In this document: piece after piece, positions 51,139-57,921 of the stretch | How the letters are laid out: every line of letters starts with the position of its first letter | Numbering within the stretch: the first letter of the stretch is position 1 | From: JBHGBM01 sp041946965 | GTDB taxonomy: Bacteria; Acidobacteriota; Terriglobia; Bryobacterales; Bryobacteraceae | Assembly: GCA_041946965.1 (NCBI GenBank) | Contig: JBHGBM010000009.1 | Span: forward strand, 1-64,000 | DNA length: 64,000 bases | Direction: 5' to 3' | The notes under the pieces: generated by a model | Databases searched by the model: none | The model's input: only the letters and a program-made list of their open reading frames with translations | What the model was told of the DNA's origin: nothing | Made by a program: the position numbers and the translations under genes

Positions 51139-51761
51139 GTGTTTCTGGTGATTTTGCTGTTGAACATGGCGAGCGTGGCGGGCCGGTCACCGGTTCCGGC
51201 GGGTTTCCAGCCGGCCTACCCCCCGAGCCCGCTTCTGCTGGGCGCGACTTTCGACGACAAGACGGAGCGGATACTGGCCCCAGGGAGCGACATCTGGCCG
51301 ATCACCTGCTCTACATCTATGCGCCGGACTCCATCGATCCGAGCCACTGGCGCGTGCGGGTGCCGGGACGCATCAACCTGATCCGCGCGCCGCGCGGCCG
51401 GCTGGAAGTGAAAGAAGCGTACGAGTTCTTCGCCGGCGTGGGCGGGGATGGTAAACCGCGATGGGTGATATCCCCGGCCGGACGCAAACCCGCCTGGGAG
51501 GATGCGGTCAACGGCACGCACCGCATGGCCGTGAGCTTCAACCCGGTCCTGAAGCGTTATCTGCTGACCACCATCCGCCGCGTCCGGGAGGAGGGCTGGT
51601 TCGCAATCTACGACGCGCCGGAACCGTGGGGCCCCTGGACCCTGGCGCACTGCGAGCGAAACCCCGAGCGCTGGGGCAGCGAGTTTCACACAATGCCGTC
51701 GGCGGTCGAGCGCGAGGGCCGCCGCAGCCACAGCCACAGGGCCGAGACTCCCAGCGGCTGA
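51139..51761 (+). pseudogene. Remnant of a DUF4185-like secreted protein gene
   Basis: Two pieces in different frames. Piece 1 (51139 to about 51305) gives a signal peptide and TFDDKTERILAPGSDIWPIT. Piece 2 (from about 51300) reads DHLLYIYAPDSIDPSHWRVR, then RINLIRAPRGRLEVKEAYEF, FFAGVGGDGKPRW, NPVLKRYLLTTIR and EPWGPWTLAHCE. In intact DUF4185-like proteins, as I recall them, more than 100 residues separate the GSDxWPxTW motif from the later block, so an internal deletion with frame change at about 51300-51310 is likely. The C-terminus is also short and runs into the convergent MFS gene. Confidence 0.7.
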
Positions 51762-52915
51762 AGGGCGGCCACCACGGCGAACGCGGCCGGATAGTTGTTG
51801 TGGCGCGCGAAGATCCCCACCAAGGTGTTGAAGAGCACGCCGCCCACGGCGCCGGCGGAGCCCGCCAAGCCGTGCACGGTGGCGACCATTTGCCGGTCGA
51901 AGGCGTCTCCCGGCAGGGCGTGCAGGTTGGCGGCCCACATGCCGACTCCGAACGTGCACAGCGCCAGCGCGACCAAGACCTGCCAGGCCGCCGAAGAGGT
52001 TTGTAGCAGCGTTCCCGCGAGCACCAGCAGGGCGGAGGCGCTCATCATGAGCTTGCGGCACAACACCGGCTCGTAACCCAGACGCACCAGGCGTCCCGAA
52101 AGATATCCGCCGAGGATGGCGCCGAGATCGGAGAAACAAGGCGGAATCCAGCCCAGCGTGCCCACCATGGTGAAACTGAAGCGCTTCGCGGAAACCAGGT
52201 ATTCCGGCATCCAGAAGCTGAAAAAGTATCCGGAGCTATCCCCGAAGAAGCGCACCAGGACGTAAGCCAGCACGCGGCGGTTGGCGAACCAGGAGAAGGA
52301 CACGCGCTGGCGGGCGGCGGGCGCGGGCGCCGCATCGCCCCCGGCGGTGGAGGACAGCCACAAGGGCACCCAGAGAAGGCCGGCGAGGGCCGGCACCAGG
52401 AAGGCGTTGCGCCAGCCGAAGCGGGCGCTAAGAAAGACCATGAGCGGCGGCGCGAGCAGGGCGCCGATGCCGGACCCGGAAGTGAAGATGCCGGTGGCCA
52501 GACCGCGCTGCCGCGCGCTGAAACGGGCGGCCAGCGTTTTCACCGCGCCGGTGAAACCGCCCGGCTCCGCCACGCCCAGAAAGAACCGCAATATGACCAG
52601 CGCGAACAGGCCGTTGATGGCCGCGTGGAGTCCGCATACCAGCGACCACGCGCCCACGAACAGCGCCAGGCTGAAACGGTATCCGAAGCGGTCCACCAGC
52701 ATTCCCGATCCCGCGTACATGACCGCATAGGCGAGCAGAAAGGCGTTGACGGCGTACGCGTATTCGACGGTGCTGAGGCCCAGGTCCCGGCGCATGACCG
52801 GCGCCACCACCGAGAGAGCGTTGCGGTCCAGGTAATTCAGCAGGTTCATGAGGAACAGCAGGACAAGCAGAATCTTGAGCTCGCGGCTGAGGGCGGCGCC
52901 GGATGTCGCGGTCAT
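51686..52915 (-). CDS. MFS transporter, anion:cation symporter type
   Basis: 409 aa, 12 predicted membrane helices. The start, with LLVLLFLMNLLNYLDRNALS, then DRFGYRFSLALFVGAWSLV and RFFLGVAEPGGFTGAVKTLA, marks the same ACS family as the carrier at 42885. It stands alone: convergent with the broken gene and divergent from the propeller gene. Substrate unknown. Its 3' end overlaps the remnant by about 76 bases, so loss of the neighbour's C-terminus may reflect a rearrangement here. Confidence 0.9.
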   Translation of the reverse strand: MTATSGAALSRELKILLVLLFLMNLLNYLDRNALSVVAPVMRRDLGLSTVEYAYAVNAFLLAYAVMYAGSGMLVDRFGYRFSLALFVGAWSLVCGLHAAINGLFALVILRFFLGVAEPGGFTGAVKTLAARFSARQRGLATGIFTSGSGIGALLAPPLMVFLSARFGWRNAFLVPALAGLLWVPLWLSSTAGGDAAPAPAARQRVSFSWFANRRVLAYVLVRFFGDSSGYFFSFWMPEYLVSAKRFSFTMVGTLGWIPPCFSDLGAILGGYLSGRLVRLGYEPVLCRKLMMSASALLVLAGTLLQTSSAAWQVLVALALCTFGVGMWAANLHALPGDAFDRQMVATVHGLAGSAGAVGGVLFNTLVGIFARHNNYPAAFAVVAALQPLGVSALWLWLRRPSRSTADGIV

Positions 52916-52961
52916 AGAGCCAACGTGGACTCCAGATACGATACCTCATGCGCGGGGCGCA

Positions 52962-52991
52962 TTGACATTGCCGCGCCGCGTGCCGTAACCT
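52962..52991 (+). promoter_or_regulatory. Possible promoter of the propeller gene
   Basis: A perfect TTGACA (52962-52967) followed, 18 bases later, by TAACCT (52986-52991), a poor -10 box. The predicted start site would be within a few bases of the ATG at 52999. Confidence 0.35.
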
Positions 52992-52998
52992 CAGCCAA

Positions 52999-53919
52999 AT
53001 GAAGATTCGGCTGGTAATCATCGCAATCCTGGCATGGCACTTGCCCGCGATCCACGCGCAACCGGCGTCCGGGCCGCCTCTCCCGCACAGGCTTGTGGAG
53101 GGATGGCCGCAACTCCCCGCCGGGTGGAACTTCGGAGAGTGTACGGGCGTGGACGTGGACAAGGACGACAACGTGTGGGTGTTCAACCGCGGGCCGCACA
53201 AGCTCATCCGCTTCGACCGGCACGGGAAGATGACCGGCGCTTGGGACGAAGTGCCGGTGGCCTCCGCGCACGGCCTCCGCATCGATCCGCAGGGCAACAT
53301 CTGGCTGGTGGACGTGGGAGCGCACGCGGTGATGAAGTTCACGAGCGCGGGAAGGCTGCTCATGATCATCGCGGCCGGAGGAGGACGGCCGGGCGACAAC
53401 GACGCCAAGTACGCCTTCAACCAGCCCGCAACACTCAACTTCACGCCCGCGGGCGATTTCTACGTGGCCGACGGCTACGCCAATTCACGGGTCGTCAAGT
53501 TCAATAAAGACGGCGAGTATCTTCTGCACTGGGGCCGCAAGGGAACGGGAGACGGCGAGTTCAACCTGGTCCACGACGTTTGCCTCGACCCGCAGGGCCG
53601 GGTGTACGTAGCCGACCGCACCAACGGCCGCGTGCAGATCTTCGACTCCAACGGCAGGTTTCTGGGGAAATGGACGAACCTCGGCTCCCCGTGGGGACTG
53701 ACCTACGTGTCCAAACAAGACGCTATCTACATGGCCGACGGCGTGAACAACCGCGTCCTGAAGCTGGACCTGGAGGGGCGTGTGCTGGGTGTGCTGGGTG
53801 CGTTCGGCAAAAAGCCCGGCGCCTTCGATTTCGCGCACTACCTGGCGGTGGACTCGCAGGGCGCTATTTACGTCACCGAGATCAAGAACTGGCGGGTGCA
53901 GAAGTTCGCCGTTCCGTAG
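52999..53919 (+). CDS. Secreted NHL-repeat beta-propeller protein
   Basis: 306 aa. Signal peptide (MKIRLVIIAILAWHLPAIHA) then at least five NHL-like blades: GVDVDKDDNVWVFNRGPHKL, GLRIDPQGNIWLVD, FTPAGDFYVADGYANSRVVK, LDPQGRVYVADRTNGRVQIF and LAVDSQGAIYVTE. It resembles peptidyl-alpha-hydroxyglycine alpha-amidating lyase-like propellers, but the catalytic metal site cannot be confirmed by eye. Ends 3 bases from the convergent Gfo/Idh/MocA-like gene. Confidence 0.88.
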   Translation: MKIRLVIIAILAWHLPAIHAQPASGPPLPHRLVEGWPQLPAGWNFGECTGVDVDKDDNVWVFNRGPHKLIRFDRHGKMTGAWDEVPVASAHGLRIDPQGNIWLVDVGAHAVMKFTSAGRLLMIIAAGGGRPGDNDAKYAFNQPATLNFTPAGDFYVADGYANSRVVKFNKDGEYLLHWGRKGTGDGEFNLVHDVCLDPQGRVYVADRTNGRVQIFDSNGRFLGKWTNLGSPWGLTYVSKQDAIYMADGVNNRVLKLDLEGRVLGVLGAFGKKPGAFDFAHYLAVDSQGAIYVTEIKNWRVQKFAVP

Positions 53920-53922
53920 CGG

Positions 53923-55284
53923 TTATCTGTCCGCGAGCCTGGCGATTTCGGTGAATTGAACCCGCCGGCCTTCATCCATGGCGAGGTTCGAGAGGATGAC
54001 GGCGGTGGACGCCTCGAGCCCGGCATCGACATCCGCTTTGGGCGGCTTGCCCGTCCGGCAGCTCTCGAAAAAGGCGTCAAGCTGCACGTCCACAGGGCTG
54101 CGGTCTTCGTACGGAACCATAATGCCCTTGGAATAGAGCCACCGCCGGGCATACTTCAGTTCGCGTTCGAAGAAGGATTCGTTGCCGCTGATCTGATCGC
54201 GCGCGAACAGGATCGGAAAGCCGCGTGAGCTGCGGGCGGACGTGCCAACCGTGGCACCCGCGATCTTGGCGATCTCGATCTGTTCGGCCGACTTGGTCAG
54301 CTTCGAGGCCGGCGGCTCGTAGAACCACAGCCCGATGCCATCGGCATCCCCGGTCCCGAGCGTGATCTCGATGGAGCCTTCGCTGCCCATGATCACCTCG
54401 GCGGGGCCGGAGCGCGCGCCGCCCAGGCAGGGCAGGTGCCGGCTCATGCTCGAATAGGAACAGGTAAGCTTGCGGCCCGCCGGATACTTCAGGATGAGGG
54501 AGACGGTGTCGTAGATGTCGCGGCCGTCCTTGCGCCAGTCGAGGCTGCCAACGCCGGTGACGAACTCCGGCGTATCGGCGAACACCCAGTTGGCGATGTC
54601 GATCTGGTGAGACGCCATCTCCGCGGCGATGCCTCCGGAGAATTCGCGAAAGAGCCGCCAGTTGCGCTCGCGAGGCACGTCGGGCCGCATGGTCCAGGCG
54701 GAGTCCCAATTCCATTGCGCCTGGATCTCAGTCACTTCGCCGAGCATGCCCTTGGAGGCCATTTGCCGCGCGGTCTGGTAGAACTGGCTGTAACGCCGCG
54801 TAAAGCCGGCTTGCAAGATCTGGCTGGAGCGCTCCGCGGCCAGCCGCCGCAAGGGCTCGATCTCCTGCGGTTTGAAGACCAGCGGCGGCTCGCAGAACAC
54901 GTGTTTTCCCGCCAGCAGCGCGTCGCGGGTGATGGGAAAATGCGTGTGAAGCGGCGTGGCGATAAGGACCGCCTGGACGTCCTGGCGCGCGAGCAACTGC
55001 CGGTAATCGGTAAAAGCCTGCGGCCTCGCTCGCGACACCTGCACGGCTTTGCGCAGGCTGCCCTCGTCCACGTCGCAGATCGCGGTGCAGCGGCCCGAGC
55101 CGATGCCGTTCAGACGTTGGATGAGGGATTGCCCTCGGGCTCCGGCGCCGATGAGGCCAAAGGGCACCTGATCTGGGGCCGCCTTCAATGTATCCGGAGC
55201 CACTCCCGCCGCCACTGCGGCGCCGGCGGCCGCCATGGCCGCCTCACGGCGCGTGATCCCCTCTACAGCCTCACGGCTATGCAT
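53923..55284 (-). CDS. Tat-exported Gfo/Idh/MocA-like protein with altered EKP motif
   Basis: 453 aa. A twin-arginine leader (TRREAAMAAAGAAVAAGVAP) precedes the NAD(P)-binding fold (FGLIGAGARGQSLIQRL, TAICDVDE) and the C-terminal alpha/beta domain. The family's catalytic EKP motif, normally within CEKPLA, reads CEPPLV here, so the conserved lysine is proline at residue 133. Its first bases overlap the 3' end of the aldo/keto reductase-like gene by 8, so the two are co-expressed. It may be a non-reducing or lyase-like relative; some Gfo-family proteins act on 3-keto-glycosides. Exact role unknown. Confidence 0.85.
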   Translation of the reverse strand: MHSREAVEGITRREAAMAAAGAAVAAGVAPDTLKAAPDQVPFGLIGAGARGQSLIQRLNGIGSGRCTAICDVDEGSLRKAVQVSRARPQAFTDYRQLLARQDVQAVLIATPLHTHFPITRDALLAGKHVFCEPPLVFKPQEIEPLRRLAAERSSQILQAGFTRRYSQFYQTARQMASKGMLGEVTEIQAQWNWDSAWTMRPDVPRERNWRLFREFSGGIAAEMASHQIDIANWVFADTPEFVTGVGSLDWRKDGRDIYDTVSLILKYPAGRKLTCSYSSMSRHLPCLGGARSGPAEVIMGSEGSIEITLGTGDADGIGLWFYEPPASKLTKSAEQIEIAKIAGATVGTSARSSRGFPILFARDQISGNESFFERELKYARRWLYSKGIMVPYEDRSPVDVQLDAFFESCRTGKPPKADVDAGLEASTAVILSNLAMDEGRRVQFTEIARLADR

Positions 55285-56392
55285 ACTCCCAGTTCTTCAG
55301 CCACTCGTAGCCGGGGCGCAGGTTGGCCCACATCTCCTTTCCAGCCTGCTCGAGTTGGGCCTTCTCTTTCGCATCCAGCTTGCGGCGCTCGGCCACCGCC
55401 TTAACCGCATTCTCCACCTGGTGCAAGTTAATGAGCCCGGGGATGGGCGCGCTCACGGCGGGGTTGCCGAGCACGTAGCGGAGCGCCAGGCGTGCGCGCT
55501 GGTCGTCCTCTTCGCGATGCGGGCTGCCGAGGGAGCCGTCGCCTTTGAACAGCGAGTTGTCGGCGAAGGGTTTAATCCCGAACATGCCCACGTCATGTTT
55601 GCGGATGGCCGCAAAGACGCTGTCCGTGGGCAGTTCTTTACTGTTGGCCGTGTACGGGGTGCAGACCACCTGCACCTGCTTGGGATACTGCTCGATGACC
55701 GACTTCAGCCAGACGCGGTGGTGCGTCGAGAGCCCGGTGAAGCGCACTTTGCCCTGCTGGCGGGCCTTCTCGAGCGCCTCGAAGGTCGCCTCCTCGACCC
55801 GGGTCAGCTCCGCCAGATCGGGGAGACCGTCCTGCGGCAGGGTTACGCGCCACAAGTCCACATATTCCAGGCCCGCGGCTTTGAGTCCCTCGTCGAGGCC
55901 TTGCAGCAGCGCCTTGGGAGTGCGGTACTCGGGGAATCGCGGTTCCTTCTTGTACCAGGAGTAGCCCAGGTACATCTTGTCGCGCCGGCCCTTCAGGACC
56001 TTGCTATAGGCGAGCACTTCCTCGCCGGTGCAGGCATCGATGTAGTTGATGCCCAGCTCGATGCAGCGGCTGACCACAGCATGGCGGTTTTGCAAAAACT
56101 TGGGGTTCTCAACGTTGGCCATGTCTTCCTTGGCGTATCCGGTGGCCTTGGTGAGGCCGGGCACGACCGTGGCGACGCGCTTCCAATGGCCGCCGAGGCA
56201 AACCGCCGAGACCATCAGGCCGGTTTTTCCCAGCCGCCGGTACTCCATGTTCGCGTTGTAGTTAAGAATGCTTCCGCGCGCGGGCTGCCTGGACTTCTGC
56301 GCCTCGACGGGGTGGAAGGATCCGGCCGCCAGGCCCGCCGCGGCCCCGGCCGCTCCGGCGACGAAATCTCGCCGCTTAAGGTCATCGAACAT
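55277..56392 (-). CDS. Tat-exported aldo/keto reductase-fold protein lacking the catalytic tetrad
   Basis: 371 aa. Twin-arginine leader (LKRRDFVAGAAGAAAGLAAG) followed by an aldo/keto reductase barrel: MEYRRLGKTGLMVSAVCLGG, GINYIDACTGEEV, LEYVDLWRVTLPQDG, KVRFTGLSTHHRV. Of the usual Asp-Tyr-Lys-His tetrad, Asp119 is kept. The YG after it is replaced by CTG, the lysine strand reads LGYSW, and the histidine of the IHWP-like strand is threonine in RVTLP. Standard NADPH-dependent reduction is doubtful. First gene of the operon with the Gfo-like gene. Confidence 0.85.
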   Translation of the reverse strand: MFDDLKRRDFVAGAAGAAAGLAAGSFHPVEAQKSRQPARGSILNYNANMEYRRLGKTGLMVSAVCLGGHWKRVATVVPGLTKATGYAKEDMANVENPKFLQNRHAVVSRCIELGINYIDACTGEEVLAYSKVLKGRRDKMYLGYSWYKKEPRFPEYRTPKALLQGLDEGLKAAGLEYVDLWRVTLPQDGLPDLAELTRVEEATFEALEKARQQGKVRFTGLSTHHRVWLKSVIEQYPKQVQVVCTPYTANSKELPTDSVFAAIRKHDVGMFGIKPFADNSLFKGDGSLGSPHREEDDQRARLALRYVLGNPAVSAPIPGLINLHQVENAVKAVAERRKLDAKEKAQLEQAGKEMWANLRPGYEWLKNWEYA

Positions 56393-56458
56393 CAGATTCG
56401 TTCCTCCTGAAACCGAATCCGAATTATAGACCTTTTGAGACCCCGGCGGGCGAACGTC

Positions 56459-57898
56459 TCACTTCGCCGTAACCGGTCCGAACGGCGCCCCGGGCTCCAG
56501 CTCGCGGGCGGCGTCGTAGTTGGAGTTGGGCAAGGGCAGTTGCGCGTTGGTGTCCCGCAGCCATGTTTCGAGGCGGCGCCGCAGCCCGGCGGCCTTCTCC
56601 GGCTGGGACGCGGCCAGGTCCCTGGTTTCCCCAGGGTCGTGTCTCAGGTCGTATAGCTCGGCGCGACGGTCTTCGAAGAACAGAATCAGCTTGTCGTCTC
56701 CGCGGCGGATGGCGGCCGAAGGCTTGCCCAGTTGCGGGCTGTAATGCGGGAAGGACCAGAAGATCTCCCGGCGGTCCAGCGAGGGAGCGCCCCGCAAGAG
56801 TCTCGTGATGCTGCGGCCGTCCATGGCCGGCATCCCGGCCTTCGGCACCTGCGCCACCTCGGCGATGGTGGGAGCGTAGTCGATGCTGAGAATCGGATGG
56901 CGGCACGTGCTGCCCGCCCTGATGTGGCCCGGCCAGCGGACTGCCGTGGGCACCCGGATTCCGCCTTCATAGAGATGCCCCTTGCCGCTGCGCAGCGGCA
57001 GGTTGGATGTGATCGGGCGGTTCTTCCATTCCCGGGAAGTCACACCGCCGTTATCGCCGGTGAAGAAGACCAGCGTATCCTCCTCGAGGGCCAACTGCTT
57101 CAAAGCGTTCAGAACGCGCCCGACGCTCTCGTCCATGCTCTCGATCATGGCCCCGTAGTCGGCATAGTTCTGCGGGTCCGCGGGGTTGGACTTGGCGGCG
57201 TACTTCGCAATCTTCTCCGGTTTCGCTTCAATCGGAATGTGAACGGCGAAGTGCGCGAGATAGAGGAAGAACGGGCGGTCTTTGTTTTCCCGAATGAAAT
57301 CGACCGCGAGCGCCGTGAGGCGGTCGGTCAGATAGTCGCCGTCCCGGCCTTCGAGAGGGATCTTTTTCTTCCATTGCGGATAGAAGAAGCTATTGGTCGA
57401 GCCGGCCTCATCTCCCGCGAACGCCACGTCAAAACCCTGGTCTGACGGCAAGAAGCCGGTCTTGCCGAGATGCCACTTGCCGATGCAGGCGGTGCGATAG
57501 CCGCGCCTCCGCAGCAACTCCGCAATAGTCACTTCTTCGAGCGGCAGTTCCAGCCGCGCGTTCGGTTGCAGAACTCTGGAGTAGTGCAGGCGGTTGGTGG
57601 CGCCCTGAAGATGCGCGGTGAGGTGCAGGCGCGCCGGATACTTGCCGGTCATGATGGCGGCGCGGGTCGGCGAACACACGGGACTGGCGGAGTAGCCGTC
57701 GGTGAACACCATGCCGCTCCGCGCGAGCGAGTCGATGTTAGGGGTTTCATAGAACCTGCTGCCGTTGTAGCCGGTGTCGCGCCATCCGTAGTCGTCGATC
57801 AGGATAAAGACGACATTCGGCGGCCGCGACGGCCGCCCCTGAACTGCGGCAACAGGCAGGCCGGCGGCACAGCGAAGGAAGCTCCTCCGGTTCATCAT
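56459..57898 (-). CDS. Secreted sulfatase (formylglycine-dependent)
   Basis: 479-aa type I sulfatase. Tat-type leader (NRRSFLRCAAGLPVAAVQG), then metal-binding NVVFILIDDYGWRDTGYNGS and the maturation motif CSPTR (Cys75), converted to formylglycine by a sulfatase-activating enzyme not in this window. Further ligands: GKWHLGKTGF and FFTGDNGG. It acts on sulfate esters, probably of polysaccharides. RBS AGGAGG lies 8 bases before the ATG at 57898; a second ATG follows directly. Starts 23 bases after the stop of the large glycosidase-like gene, so the two form an operon. Confidence 0.95.
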   Translation of the reverse strand: MMNRRSFLRCAAGLPVAAVQGRPSRPPNVVFILIDDYGWRDTGYNGSRFYETPNIDSLARSGMVFTDGYSASPVCSPTRAAIMTGKYPARLHLTAHLQGATNRLHYSRVLQPNARLELPLEEVTIAELLRRRGYRTACIGKWHLGKTGFLPSDQGFDVAFAGDEAGSTNSFFYPQWKKKIPLEGRDGDYLTDRLTALAVDFIRENKDRPFFLYLAHFAVHIPIEAKPEKIAKYAAKSNPADPQNYADYGAMIESMDESVGRVLNALKQLALEEDTLVFFTGDNGGVTSREWKNRPITSNLPLRSGKGHLYEGGIRVPTAVRWPGHIRAGSTCRHPILSIDYAPTIAEVAQVPKAGMPAMDGRSITRLLRGAPSLDRREIFWSFPHYSPQLGKPSAAIRRGDDKLILFFEDRRAELYDLRHDPGETRDLAASQPEKAAGLRRRLETWLRDTNAQLPLPNSNYDAARELEPGAPFGPVTAK

Positions 57899-57921
57899 GC
57901 TGCAAACCTCCTGTACAACGC

